From Planctomycetota bacterium (lineage in GTDB: Bacteria; Planctomycetota; UBA1135; UBA2386): a stretch of 52,244 nt of DNA. Position numbers and translations under genes: made by a program. A model generated the notes under the pieces. The model was not told the DNA's origin. It was given only the letters and a program-made list of their open reading frames with translations, and ran no database searches. The stretch covers positions 1-52,244 of the forward strand of contig JAEUHP010000104.1 of the NCBI GenBank assembly GCA_016795295.1, given 5' to 3'. This document shows, one piece after another, positions 29,428 through 38,372 of the stretch; positions within the stretch are counted from its first letter, which is position 1; every line of letters begins with the position of its first letter.

Positions 29428-30567
29428 TCAGGCTCCTTGCGCGGCGAGGGCCTGCGCGGTGGGGTCGTGGCGCACATTGCCGTCGTGCACGATCACGACC
29501 GCGGTCTGGATCTCCTGGGCGAGGTCGATCTTGACCACGCCGTCCTTGCCGACGAACTCGGGGAACATCGCCAGGATGTTGCGCGCGAACATGCGCGAGG
29601 CGTCGGCCGCCTTCTGTGCCGGCAGGTTGGTGTCGCCGATCATGGTCACACCCTCGACCACCACGCGCTGGCCGGGCACCGTGCCTTCGACGTTGCCGCC
29701 GCTGCCGGCCGCCATGTCGACCACCACCGAACCGGGTTTCATCGCCTGCCGCATGGCGGCGGTGACCAGCACCGGTGCCTTCTTGCCGGGCACCATCGCG
29801 GTGGTGATCAGCACGTCGGCCTGGGCGATGTGTTGGGTCAGGATCTCGCGCTGCTTGGCCAGGAAGTCGGCCTGCACCTCGCGCGCGTAGCCGCCCTTGG
29901 TCTCGGCGTCCGGCGGCGTGCCGGTGTCGACGAACTTCGCGCCAAGCGACTCGACCTGTTCGCGGCACGCGGGACGGATGTCGTTGGCCTCGACCACGGC
30001 GCCGAGCTTGCGCGCGGTGGAGATCGCCTGCAGCCCGGCCACGCCTGCACCCAGCACCAACACCCGCGCCGGCGTCAGGGTGCCCGCCGCGGTCATCATC
30101 AGTGGGAACATCTTCGGCAGGTGCAGCGCCGCCAGCAGCACCGCCTGGTAACCAGCGCAGGACGCCTGGGAGCTCAGCACGTCCATCTTCTGCGCGCGCG
30201 TGATGCGCGGCATGAACTCGAGCCCCATGGCGGTCACCCTGGCGTCGCGCAGGGCGCGCACCGAAGCCAACCGCAGGGTGGGGGTGAGGGTGCAGATCAG
30301 GATCGAACCGGCCTTCTGCGCGCGCGCCCGTTCGGGCGGCGGCGCCTGCACGCCGAGCACGATGTCGGCCGTGCCGACCGCGCTGGCATCGACCAGCGTG
30401 GCGCCGGCCGACGCGAACTCGGCGTCGGCGAAGCCGGCGGCGCTGCCGGCACCGCGCTCGATCTGCACGCTCATGCCGAGCTTGAGCAAGCCTTTGACGG
30501 TTTCCGGCACTGCGGCGACGCGCGTTTCGCCGGGCTCGGATTCCTTGGCGACGAAGATCACAACCAT
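29428..30567 (-). CDS. pntAA: NAD(P) transhydrogenase subunit alpha part 1 (NAD-binding)
   Basis: A 379-residue soluble dI subunit that binds NAD(H). It begins VVIFVAKESEPGETRVAAVP, with the alanine dehydrogenase-like fold. The nucleotide fold is RVLVLGAGVAGLQAI (~residues 168-182), and the mobile loop region and GSVVVDMAAGSGGN are conserved. A GAGG site lies 8 nt before the ATG. It leads the three-gene pnt operon. Confidence 0.95.
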   Translation of the reverse strand: MVVIFVAKESEPGETRVAAVPETVKGLLKLGMSVQIERGAGSAAGFADAEFASAGATLVDASAVGTADIVLGVQAPPPERARAQKAGSILICTLTPTLRLASVRALRDARVTAMGLEFMPRITRAQKMDVLSSQASCAGYQAVLLAALHLPKMFPLMMTAAGTLTPARVLVLGAGVAGLQAISTARKLGAVVEANDIRPACREQVESLGAKFVDTGTPPDAETKGGYAREVQADFLAKQREILTQHIAQADVLITTAMVPGKKAPVLVTAAMRQAMKPGSVVVDMAAGSGGNVEGTVPGQRVVVEGVTMIGDTNLPAQKAADASRMFARNILAMFPEFVGKDGVVKIDLAQEIQTAVVIVHDGNVRHDPTAQALAAQGA

Positions 30568-30685
30568 GGGGTCTGCCTCGATGAGGGGAACGAGAAGTGA
30601 TACCGATCGGCCGCGGCTCCGCCACCCCGATTCCGGCCACCCTGCGGACCTGCCGCAGGAACATGGCGCGCCGCCGCACGCTGGT

Positions 30686-30691
30686 TAGGCT
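30686..30691 (+). promoter_or_regulatory. -10-like box TAGGCT just before pyrF
   Basis: TAGGCT ends 11 nt before the pyrF ATG, and no ribosome binding site lies between. It is one of a set of similarly placed hexamers (35650, 45613, 47850, 50243) and suggests a very short leader. Confidence 0.4.
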
Positions 30692-30702
30692 TGCCCGTTC
30701 GC

Positions 30703-31587
30703 ATGCAGAGCTTCGTCGCGCAGTTGGCCCAACGCATCCGCGGTGGCATGGCCCCGGTGGTGATCGGCCTCGACCCCAGGCTGGACGCCTTGCCGCAGCG
30801 CGTGCAGCCGGATGCAGCGCCCGCCGCGCGCATCCTGGCGTTCTACCAGGCCGTACTGCCGCGCCTCGTGGCGCACGCGCCGGCAGTGAAGCCGAACATC
30901 GCCTTCTTCGAGTGTTTCGGTGCCGACGGCTACCGCGCCTACGAACAGACTTGCGCGCTGGCGCGTTCGCTGGGCCTCCTGGTGGTCGGGGACATCAAGC
31001 GCGGCGACATCGGCAGCACCGCCGCGGCCTATGCGCAGGGCCACTTCGCATTGGCCGACGCCGTCACCCTGCACCCCTACCTCGGCGGCGACTCGGTCGA
31101 GCCGTTCCTCGGCCCGTGCCGCCCCGACCGCGGTGGCAAAGGGGTGTTCGTGCTGGTGCGCACCAGCAACCCCGGCGCCCGCGACTTCCAGGATCTGCGC
31201 ATCGACGGCGAACCACTTTGCGAAGTGGTAGCGCGCGCCGTCACCCGCTGGAACGCCGCGCTGCCACAGAGCGACGGCTACGGACCGGTCGGCGCGGTGG
31301 TGGGTGCCACCTGGCCCCAGGAGCTGGCGCGCCTGCGCACCCTGCTGCCGCACAGCTGGCTGCTGCTGCCCGGCGTCGGCGCCCAGGGCGGCAAAGTCGC
31401 CGACCTCGCCGCCGCCTTCGATGGGCACGGCCTCGGTGCCCTCGTCAACCAGAGCCGCGGCGTGATGCAGGCGTTCGCGCCCGACGCCACCGATTGGCTC
31501 GATCGCATCGAACACGCCGCCCAGACCTTTGCCGCCGAGTGCCGCGCCGTGGCACAAGCGAAGTCGCCAAGCCAGCCGAAGCCGTGA
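30703..31587 (+). CDS. pyrF: orotidine 5'-phosphate decarboxylase (group 2)
   Basis: The 294-residue enzyme decarboxylates OMP to UMP, the last step of pyrimidine synthesis. It is of the longer group 2 type: VVIGLDPRLDALP near residue 18, VKPNIAFFECFG, and the catalytic DIKRGDIGSTAAAYA (~residue 98). Phosphate contacts are GVGAQGG and NQSRGVM near the end. The ATG at 30703 is preferred to the TTG at 30691, which lies within the -10-like box. The stop overlaps the bshC GTG. Confidence 0.93.
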   Translation: MQSFVAQLAQRIRGGMAPVVIGLDPRLDALPQRVQPDAAPAARILAFYQAVLPRLVAHAPAVKPNIAFFECFGADGYRAYEQTCALARSLGLLVVGDIKRGDIGSTAAAYAQGHFALADAVTLHPYLGGDSVEPFLGPCRPDRGGKGVFVLVRTSNPGARDFQDLRIDGEPLCEVVARAVTRWNAALPQSDGYGPVGAVVGATWPQELARLRTLLPHSWLLLPGVGAQGGKVADLAAAFDGHGLGALVNQSRGVMQAFAPDATDWLDRIEHAAQTFAAECRAVAQAKSPSQPKP

Positions 31588-33140
31588 CCACCACCCTGCG
31601 CCACATCTCGTTCCGCCGCCTCGGCACCTCCGAGGTCCACCAGCGCTTCCTCGAGGACGATCGCGACCTCGGAGCCTTCCTCGGCATGCGCGCACGCTCC
31701 GTGGCCGAACTGGTGCGCCGCGCGCCGACCGGCGCCGGTCGCCTGGTGCCGCGCGAATCGCTGGTCGCCGCCCTGCGCAGCTACGCCGAACGCCACCACG
31801 CGCCCAAGCCGGTGCTGGCCAACGCCGAGGCGCTGCTCGACCCGAACGTGCACGTGGTGGTCACCGGCCAGCAACCGGGACTGCTCGGCGGCCCGCTGTT
31901 CACTCTGCACAAGGCGGCCACCGCCATCCGCCTGTGCCGGGAGATCAACGCCGAAGCCGGCGCGTTGCGCGCCGTGCCGGTGTTCTGGAACCACAGCGAC
32001 GACCACGATCTCGACGAGGCCAACCGACTGTTCCTGGTCAACCAGCAGCAGGAAGTGCAGCGCTTCCGCGTCGACGTGGACCGCAGCAACGAGCCCCTGC
32101 GCGCGATCGGCATCGGCCGCGAATTGGAGAAGCTGCTGGCCGAACTCGACCCGCTGCTGCCGCAGACCGAGTTCCGCGACCGCGTGCTGGCGATGTTCCG
32201 CCCCAAGCACCCCGACGAGACCTTCGGCGCTCTGCAGGCACGACTCCTGTTCGAACTGTTCGGCCACCACGGCCTGTTGGTGATCGAGCCGCGCGATCTG
32301 CCGCCCGAAGCCTTCGAACTGCTGCCGCGCTGGTGGGCGAAGTCGGAGCAGATCCGCGACCAGGTGCGGCAGAGCTCCGACGAACTCGCCGACCTCGGCT
32401 TCGACATCACGCTGGACCCGGCCGCGACGATGATGTTCCAGTTCTCCGGCGGCCACCGCGAACCGCTGGCCGACGGCGAGCAGGCCGGCCGCGCGCAGGA
32501 TCTCAGTCCTGGGGTGCTGCTGCGCCCGCTGTGGCAGGACGCATGCCTGCCGACCATCGCCTTCGTGGTCGGTCCCGGCGAACTCGCCTACCTGTCCGCG
32601 GTGGCACCCCTCTATCGATTGCTCGGGGTGCCGCAGCCGGTGTTCGTGCCACGCGCCTCACTGACGCTGGTCGAGCCGTCGATGCAGCGGCTGCTGGCGC
32701 GCTTCTCGCTCGACCTGCCCGACCTCGACCAACCGCCGGAGAAGATCGCCGAGAAGTTCCTGCAGAACGCCGAGGGCAACGACCTCGAAGACCACCTCGA
32801 CGATCTGATGGCGAAGCTGCGCACCGATCTGGACGGCATCGCCCAGCGCCTGCAGGCGCTCGACGCGTCGATGCTCGGCGCGCTCGAACGTGCGCGCAGC
32901 AAGGCCATCGAAGAACTGGAGCGCCTGCAGCAGAAGGTGCGCAACGCCCGGCAGAACCGCGAGGGCACCGGCATCCGCCAGATCCGGCGCATGTGCAGCA
33001 CCCTGCGCCCGCGCAGCCGGCCGCAGGAACGCGTGCTCGGGCCGATCCAATACCTCAACAGCTTCGGTCCGGAGCTGGCCGACAAGCTGGTCGACGCCGC
33101 GGACCCGTTCCGCATCGAACACGGCGTGCTCGAGCTATGA
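31584..33140 (+). CDS. bshC: bacillithiol biosynthesis cysteine-adding enzyme BshC
   Basis: A 518-residue putative cysteine ligase that adds cysteine to GlcN-malate in the last step of bacillithiol synthesis. Family features: VVVTGQQPGLLGGPLFTLHK (residues ~88-107), VFWNHSDDHDLDEANR (~133), then a C-terminal helical part LERLQQKVRNARQ and RPQERVLGPIQYLN. It begins at a GTG overlapping pyrF and ends overlapping bshB1 (ATGA), so the three genes are coupled. Length suits the family (~500-550). Confidence 0.93.
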   Translation: MTTTLRHISFRRLGTSEVHQRFLEDDRDLGAFLGMRARSVAELVRRAPTGAGRLVPRESLVAALRSYAERHHAPKPVLANAEALLDPNVHVVVTGQQPGLLGGPLFTLHKAATAIRLCREINAEAGALRAVPVFWNHSDDHDLDEANRLFLVNQQQEVQRFRVDVDRSNEPLRAIGIGRELEKLLAELDPLLPQTEFRDRVLAMFRPKHPDETFGALQARLLFELFGHHGLLVIEPRDLPPEAFELLPRWWAKSEQIRDQVRQSSDELADLGFDITLDPAATMMFQFSGGHREPLADGEQAGRAQDLSPGVLLRPLWQDACLPTIAFVVGPGELAYLSAVAPLYRLLGVPQPVFVPRASLTLVEPSMQRLLARFSLDLPDLDQPPEKIAEKFLQNAEGNDLEDHLDDLMAKLRTDLDGIAQRLQALDASMLGALERARSKAIEELERLQQKVRNARQNREGTGIRQIRRMCSTLRPRSRPQERVLGPIQYLNSFGPELADKLVDAADPFRIEHGVLEL

Positions 33141-33868
33141 CCGTTCCGCACTTGCGCCCCTGCGACGTACTGGCACTCGGTCCGCACCCCGACGACGTCG
33201 AGATCGCCGCCGCCGGCACGCTGCTGCTGCTGCGCGCGGCCGGCCGCACCGTGTCGATCCTCGACTGCACCCGCGGTGAGAAGGGTTCGCGCGGCACCGT
33301 CGAGGAGCGCAGCGCCGAAGCGCTCGCCGCCGCCCAAGCACTGGGCGTGCAGGAACGCAGCAACCTCGGCCTGCCCGACACCCGCCTCAGCGCCGACGAA
33401 GCCACCACCGACCTGTTGGTGGCGGCGCTGCGCAGCGCGCGCCCGCACCTGCTGCTCGCCCCACACGCCCACGACGTGCACCCCGACCACACCGCCGTGG
33501 CCACAGCCGCCGAACGAGCGTGGTTCTTGGCCGGACTGCGCCACCACCAGCCCCACCTCGGCGCGCCGCACCGGCCCCGGCTGTTCCTGCGCTATCCAGG
33601 CAACCGACCGGTGGAGCCCACTCTGGTGGTCGACATCGCCCGCGTGGCCGAGGCCAAGGCCGCCGTGGTGCGCTGCTTCCGTTCCCAGACGAATCCGACC
33701 GACCGCGGCCACCTGGTGCTGGGCCTCGACGTCCTGGAGCGCGCGCAGGTGCGCGACCGGTTCTTCGGCGCCCGGATCGGCACCGCCGCGGGCGAGCCGT
33801 TCTGGTGCGACGGCCCACTGCCGGTGGGCGACCTGTCGGTCCTGTTGCCGGCTCCCGCTCCAGCGTAA
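33137..33868 (+). CDS. bshB1: bacillithiol biosynthesis deacetylase BshB1 (PIG-L/LmbE fold)
   Basis: A 243-residue zinc-dependent deacetylase that removes acetyl from GlcNAc-malate. The metal site is GPHPDDVEIAAAG (residues ~14-26; His, Asp, Asp) with the third ligand in HAHDVHPDHTAV (~115). TRGEKGSRGT is typical of BshB1/LmbE. It is coupled to bshC by a 4-nt overlap. The exact assignment among PIG-L enzymes comes from the bsh context. Confidence 0.9.
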   Translation: MTVPHLRPCDVLALGPHPDDVEIAAAGTLLLLRAAGRTVSILDCTRGEKGSRGTVEERSAEALAAAQALGVQERSNLGLPDTRLSADEATTDLLVAALRSARPHLLLAPHAHDVHPDHTAVATAAERAWFLAGLRHHQPHLGAPHRPRLFLRYPGNRPVEPTLVVDIARVAEAKAAVVRCFRSQTNPTDRGHLVLGLDVLERAQVRDRFFGARIGTAAGEPFWCDGPLPVGDLSVLLPAPAPA

Positions 33869-33972
33869 GCCTGCCCCCGCAGCTGCCGCGCCGTCGGGGA
33901 ATCCAAGCGCACCGCGAAAAGCGCTGGCCCGGGCCCGCACCAACCCGCAGTATCCGCAGCGAGGTTCCAGCC

Positions 33973-34854
33973 ATGTTGCGCATCGCGGTCATCAACCAGA
34001 AGGGTGGCGTCGGCAAGACGACCACCACGGTCAATCTCGGCGCGGCGCTGGCGCGGCGCGGCCACCGCGTGTTGCTGCTCGACATGGATCCGCAGGCCAA
34101 CCTGACGGTGCACGTCGACAAGCGCCCCGATCTGGAGAGCCACACGCTGACCAACCTGCTGGTCGAAGATGCGCCGCTGCGCGACTTGGTGCAGGCCACG
34201 GCCGTGCCGAACCTGTTCGTGGTGCCGAGCGACACCTCCCTGGCGGGCGTCGAGCAGGTGCTGGCGAACCGCATCGGCCGCGAGACGATCCTGCGCGAAG
34301 CGCTGGAGGCGTTCCCCGCGGCGAAGGACTTCGATTTCGTGCTGTTCGACTGCCCGCCCTCGCTCGGCGTGCTCAGCGCCAACGCCCTGGTCGCCGCCGA
34401 CCGCGTGGTGATCCCGATGCAGGCCGAGTACCTGTCGCTGCAGGGCATGGCCAAGCTGCTCGAAGTGATCCAGCTGGTGCAGAAGCGCCTCAATCCGGCC
34501 CTGCAGATCGCCTGCGTGCTGCCCTGCATGGTCGACGCCCGCACCAACCTCAGCACCGAAGTGCTGCGCGAGATCGACACCCACTTCGGCCCGCTGCTGG
34601 CCAAGGCACGCATCCGCAACAACGTCAAACTCGCCGAGGCGCCGAGTTTCGGCCTCACGATCTTCCAGCACGCACCCGACAGCAACGGCGCGCGCGACTA
34701 CGAAGCGTTCGCCGCGGAGTTCCTGACCATGGTGGGCCTCGGCGTCGCACCCGTGGCCCGGCCGGCCCAGACCGTGGACACCCCGCCGGCAGCAACGCCC
34801 CCGGCAGCGACGCCCCCGGCAGCGGGCGCCGAAGGCACCGCCGGCACGGCCTGA
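33973..34854 (+). CDS. parA: ParA/Soj-family chromosome partitioning ATPase
   Basis: A 293-residue ParA ATPase. The deviant Walker A is KGGVGKTTTTVNLG (residue ~11), Walker A' LLDMDPQANLT, Walker B FVLFDCPPSLGVLSANAL. The C-terminal part DARTNLSTEVLREIDTHFG and VKLAEAPSFGLTI is that of chromosomal Soj proteins. An Ala/Pro-rich tail (PPAATPPAATPPAAG) extends the usual ~255 residues. GAGG lies 8 nt before the ATG. No parB follows; the next gene is a degenerate HATPase-like protein and then bshA, which is unusual so close to dnaA. Confidence 0.9.
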   Translation: MLRIAVINQKGGVGKTTTTVNLGAALARRGHRVLLLDMDPQANLTVHVDKRPDLESHTLTNLLVEDAPLRDLVQATAVPNLFVVPSDTSLAGVEQVLANRIGRETILREALEAFPAAKDFDFVLFDCPPSLGVLSANALVAADRVVIPMQAEYLSLQGMAKLLEVIQLVQKRLNPALQIACVLPCMVDARTNLSTEVLREIDTHFGPLLAKARIRNNVKLAEAPSFGLTIFQHAPDSNGARDYEAFAAEFLTMVGLGVAPVARPAQTVDTPPAATPPAATPPAAGAEGTAGTA

Positions 34855-34990
34855 GCGTCGGCTTCGGGGCCAAACCCCAGCGCCGCCGCCCCGACGGCAG
34901 CGCGATCTCGGCCCTGGTCGCGAACCACTCGGCCCGCCTGTCGCACTTCGCCTCAGGTTGCAGCCCCGTGTTGCCGATACGGGCAGCGCC

Positions 34991-35593
34991 ATGGCTCAGC
35001 GCGAGACCGATCTGGAGCGCATCACCACACTGCTCGGCCAATGCCTCGGCCGCATCGACGAACAGGCGTTTCGCATCCAATGCGACGACGTCGCCCAGGA
35101 TCCGGACGGGGCGGCCTTTGTGCTCGAACAGGAGGCCGCCGAACTCCAGGAGTTGGTCGGCAGCCTGATGCTCGCCGAACAGCAAGTCGAACAGGCCGAC
35201 CTGAACCGCATCGTCGACCGCGCGGTGCGCGGGTGCGTGGCGGAAGCGTCGGTGCCAATCGTGAGCCGCCAGCAACTCGACCGCAACCTGCCGCAGATCG
35301 CTTGCAGCCCCGGACAAGTGGCGTTCGCCGTGCAGCGCGCGGTGATGCTCGGCCTCGCCTGCCTCGGTCCCGGCGACGAACTCGCCGTGAGCACACGGAG
35401 CGACGGCGAAACGGCGGTGTTCGAACTCGAAGCGCGGGGCAGCCAACGCGACCGCCACCAGCACGAGCGGGCCGCTTCGCTGGTCGAGTTCACCCAAGGA
35501 CTGGGAGGCACCTGCCGAGTCGACGTCGACAGCAGCGGCCACCTGCTGCTGGCGCTCGAACTGCCGACGGCACTGGCCGCCGACGAACGCTGA
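34991..35593 (+). CDS. hypothetical protein with degenerate histidine-kinase-like fold
   Basis: A 200-residue soluble protein. An N-terminal helical part (residues 1-~80) resembles a DHp helix pair but shows no phosphoacceptor H-box. Residues ~100-195 have the rhythm of a HATPase domain (SPGQVAFAVQRAVMLGLACL, GDELAVSTRSDGE, SLVEFTQGLGGTCRVDVD), yet the N-, G1- and G2-box residues are missing. This is a weak structural guess; no family is recognised. It lies between parA and bshA. The ATG at 34991 is preferred to a TTG at 34958. Confidence 0.55.
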   Translation: MAQRETDLERITTLLGQCLGRIDEQAFRIQCDDVAQDPDGAAFVLEQEAAELQELVGSLMLAEQQVEQADLNRIVDRAVRGCVAEASVPIVSRQQLDRNLPQIACSPGQVAFAVQRAVMLGLACLGPGDELAVSTRSDGETAVFELEARGSQRDRHQHERAASLVEFTQGLGGTCRVDVDSSGHLLLALELPTALAADER

Positions 35594-35649
35594 GCCGGCG
35601 CGGTCGCACCGCCCGTCAGCTACGAGGCGAAGCGGAGCGCGCCCCGCAG

Positions 35650-35655
35650 TAAGCT
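35650..35655 (+). promoter_or_regulatory. -10-like box TAAGCT directly before bshA
   Basis: TAAGCT ends 6 nt before the bshA ATG. With the usual ~7-nt distance from -10 to start site, the mRNA would begin at the A of the ATG, making it leaderless. There is no ribosome binding site. No -35 is visible. Confidence 0.45.
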
Positions 35656-35661
35656 GCGCCG

Positions 35662-36768
35662 ATGCGCATCGGCATCGTCTGCTACCCGACGGTCGGCGGC
35701 AGCGGCGTGGTGGCCACCGAGATGGCCAACGCCCTGGCAGCCCGCGGCCACGAAGCCCACCTGATCAGCTACGACCGCCCCGGACGGCTGCGGCGCGGCA
35801 CCCCCGGCCTGCGCTTCCACCAGGTGGCGGTGTCCGCCTATCCCCTGTTCCGCTACCCACCCTACGACCTGGCGCTCGCCACGCGCATGCTCGAAGTCTG
35901 CGAAGAGGCCGACATCGACCTGTTCCACGTGCACTACGCGATCCCGCACGCGGTCAGTGCCTACTTGGCGCGGAGCATGTCGGGGGGCTGCCTGAAGTTC
36001 GTGACCACCCTGCACGGCACCGACATCACCGTGGTCGGCAGCGACCGCGCCTACCTGCGCCCGACCCGTTTCGCACTCGAGCAGTCGAACGCGATCACCG
36101 CGGTCAGCCGCTACCTCGCCGACGAGACGCAGCTCGTGTTCGGCGTCAAGCAGCCGGTCGAAGTGGTGCCGAACTTCGTCGACGTGGAACGCTTCCGCCC
36201 GAGTGGCACGCCGCGCTGGCACCAGCGGCCCGATGGCGAACGCATCCTCGTGCACGCCTCGAACTTCCGGCCGGTGAAGCGCATCGCCGACGTGGTGCGG
36301 GCCTTCGCGTCGATCCTCCGGCACGTGCCCGCCCGGCTGCTGCTGGTCGGCGACGGCCCCGACCGCGAACACGCGCTCGCCGTCGCCGCCGATCTCGGCT
36401 GCCAGCCCCAGATCGAGTGCCTGGGCGTGACCGACCAGATCGAAGACGTGCTGCCGCAGGCGGATCTGTTCTTGTCGGCCTCGGAGACCGAGAGCTTCGG
36501 CTTGTCGATGCTCGAAGCGATGAGCTGCGGCGTGCCGTGCGTCAGCACCAACGTCGGCGGGGTGGCCGAGGTGCTCGGCGACACCGGCAAGCTGGCGCCG
36601 TTCGGTGACCCCGAAGCACTCGCCAAAGCCGCCCTGCCGTTCCTGCAGGATGCGCAGCTCCACCAGCAGCACTCGGCAGCGGCCAGGGCCCGCGCGGTCG
36701 AGTGCTTCGCCACCGACCAGGTGGTGGCCCAATACCTGCGCATCTACGAACGCGTGGTCGCCAGCTGA
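35662..36768 (+). CDS. bshA: N-acetyl-alpha-D-glucosaminyl L-malate synthase BshA (GT4)
   Basis: A 368-residue GT4 glycosyltransferase that joins GlcNAc from UDP-GlcNAc to L-malate, the first step of bacillithiol synthesis. The N-terminus MRIGIVCYPTVGGSGVVATE is diagnostic. HVHYAIPHAVSAYLA, TTLHGTDITVVG, VPNFVDVERF, SNFRPVKRI and SETESFGLSMLEAMSCGVP are the family motifs in order. It is 1.8 kb from bshB1, separated by parA and the HATPase-like gene. The cysteine desulfurase gene begins 5 nt later. Confidence 0.95.
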   Translation: MRIGIVCYPTVGGSGVVATEMANALAARGHEAHLISYDRPGRLRRGTPGLRFHQVAVSAYPLFRYPPYDLALATRMLEVCEEADIDLFHVHYAIPHAVSAYLARSMSGGCLKFVTTLHGTDITVVGSDRAYLRPTRFALEQSNAITAVSRYLADETQLVFGVKQPVEVVPNFVDVERFRPSGTPRWHQRPDGERILVHASNFRPVKRIADVVRAFASILRHVPARLLLVGDGPDREHALAVAADLGCQPQIECLGVTDQIEDVLPQADLFLSASETESFGLSMLEAMSCGVPCVSTNVGGVAEVLGDTGKLAPFGDPEALAKAALPFLQDAQLHQQHSAAARARAVECFATDQVVAQYLRIYERVVAS

Positions 36769-36773
36769 TCCCC

Positions 36774-37919
36774 ATGCCTCCCGACACAGGCCTTGCCGGA
36801 TCGGGCACCGAGGGCCCCTGGTTCTGCGACGCGAATGCGGGCGTTCCGGTCCTGTCGGAAGTGCTGGAGGAGTTCGCTGCGACCGAACGGCGTTGCCCGG
36901 GCAACCCAGCCAGTGTCCACGCGCTTGGTCGGGCCGCGCGGGCCGCGCTCGAAGCCGCCCGGGATCGCATTGCCCAGGCGCTGGGACTGGCTGGCGTCGA
37001 CGTGGTCTTCACCAGCGGTGGCACCGAGGCTGCCAACTTGGCGGTGCACGGCCTCGGCGACCCCAAGCTGCCGGTGCTGCTCGCCGAAGTCGAGCATCCT
37101 GCGGTTCGCGAGCCGGCTGCCGTGCGCGGCTGCGAACTCTGGTCGGTGGACGACCAGGGCACGGCCTGCGTGGTGCAGCCCAACCGCCCGATCGGCCTCG
37201 TGTGCCTGGTCCACGCCCAGAGCGAACTCGGCACACTACAGCCGGTTGGGGCAGCGGCCGAAGTTGCCCACCAACTGCAGGCACCGCTGTTCGTCGACGC
37301 GGCGCAGACCCTCGGCCGCGTGCCGCTCGCCGAAGTCTGCGCACGCGCCACGGCCCTGGCGCTGTCCCCGCACAAGGCCGGCGGCCTGCGCGGCTTTGGC
37401 GTACTCGCGGGGCGCGGCTTGGCCGGACACCTGCGGCCGTTCCTGCGTGGCGGCAGCCAAGAGCAAGGCCTCCGCCCCGGCACCACCAGCCCCGCTCTGG
37501 CGGCGGCCAACGCACTGGCCATCGAACGCGCCATCGCCGCGCAGGCCGCGCGCGCCGAAGCCATGCGGAGCGTGCGCGGCGCGTTCCTCGCCGGGCTTGC
37601 CGCAAGCGGTGTGGCACACCGGGTGGTGACCCCGCTCGCAGCGAGCCTGCCGAACACCGCGATGGTGGTGTTCCATGCAGTGGATGGACGCAACTTGCTG
37701 CCAGCACTCGATCTCGCCGGCGTGCATGCGTCGCATGGTTCGGCCTGCTCGTCAGGAGCTCCAACCCCGCCGCGGATCCTCACCGCGATCGGGTGCGCAC
37801 CTGCCGAAGCGCGCGCGGCGGTGCGCTTTTCGTTCGATGGCAGCGGATCGATCGAACGGTGGCACCGAGCAGGCCGCACCGCCGGGGCCGTCGTGCGCGG
37901 TCGGCAAGAAAAAACGTGA
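36774..37919 (+). CDS. cysteine desulfurase-like PLP enzyme (NifS/IscS family)
   Basis: A 381-residue class V aminotransferase-fold protein. Seen: NPASVHALGRAARAALEAAR, FTSGGTEAANLAVHG, FVDAAQTLGRVPL (PLP Asp and Gln), the PLP Lys in LSPHKAGGLRGFG (~residue 205), and a mobile-loop Cys in HGSACSSGAPTPPRIL (~residue 325), so desulfurase chemistry is possible. The usual NNE motif after the sheet is AQSELGT, so the Asn that contacts PLP is changed. Coupled to bshA, it may handle sulfur for thiol metabolism or Fe-S assembly. Confidence 0.85.
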   Translation: MPPDTGLAGSGTEGPWFCDANAGVPVLSEVLEEFAATERRCPGNPASVHALGRAARAALEAARDRIAQALGLAGVDVVFTSGGTEAANLAVHGLGDPKLPVLLAEVEHPAVREPAAVRGCELWSVDDQGTACVVQPNRPIGLVCLVHAQSELGTLQPVGAAAEVAHQLQAPLFVDAAQTLGRVPLAEVCARATALALSPHKAGGLRGFGVLAGRGLAGHLRPFLRGGSQEQGLRPGTTSPALAAANALAIERAIAAQAARAEAMRSVRGAFLAGLAASGVAHRVVTPLAASLPNTAMVVFHAVDGRNLLPALDLAGVHASHGSACSSGAPTPPRILTAIGCAPAEARAAVRFSFDGSGSIERWHRAGRTAGAVVRGRQEKT

Positions 37920-38372
37920 GCGACTTACGACCGTTTCGCATCGACCGGGTTTCGCTTCAAGTCGTTGTCGCCCGTGCGCGAACGTGCAGCATGCGAGAAG
38001 CGAATGTGAACGAACGTGTGCAGAGGCTGAGCAAAGTTCCGCGCGCGCTCTTGCAGATCGTGGACAGTCCGGTAAGTAACCATCCATCGACGCGCGAGCG
38101 ACCGGATGCCTAGCCGGGTCGAACGTGCGGCGATGACCTGACTCGTTTGCCTGCCTGCCAGGTTGTTCCTGCCTGCCAGACTGACCTTCCGCCTCGTTCG
38201 ACAGACCGCTTCCAACCCGACCGCTCTCGACCGTGCCTTGCCCGGCACCGTCTTGGCTCCGTCCGTGCTGCTGGCCCAGTGCCACCGGCCATGGATCGTC
38301 TACGAAGAAATCGAACCAGGCCACCGGTCCGTACGCACTTCCACCACGACCACCCCTCTGCGTTTTCGCGAC
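37920..38372. other. gap upstream of dnaA; possible origin region
   Basis: 453 bp without a convincing gene; the open frame upstream of dnaA is low in protein character. CCTGCCTGCCAG occurs twice, 18 bp apart (38150-38161 and 38168-38179). No TTATCCACA-like DnaA box and no AT-rich unwinding region could be seen. Location before dnaA makes it an origin candidate only by position. Confidence 0.35.

Noticed and set aside
38163..38372. N-terminal extension of DnaA by 70 residues
   Set aside because: The extension has no domain I similarity; the ATG at 38373 gives a normal family start.
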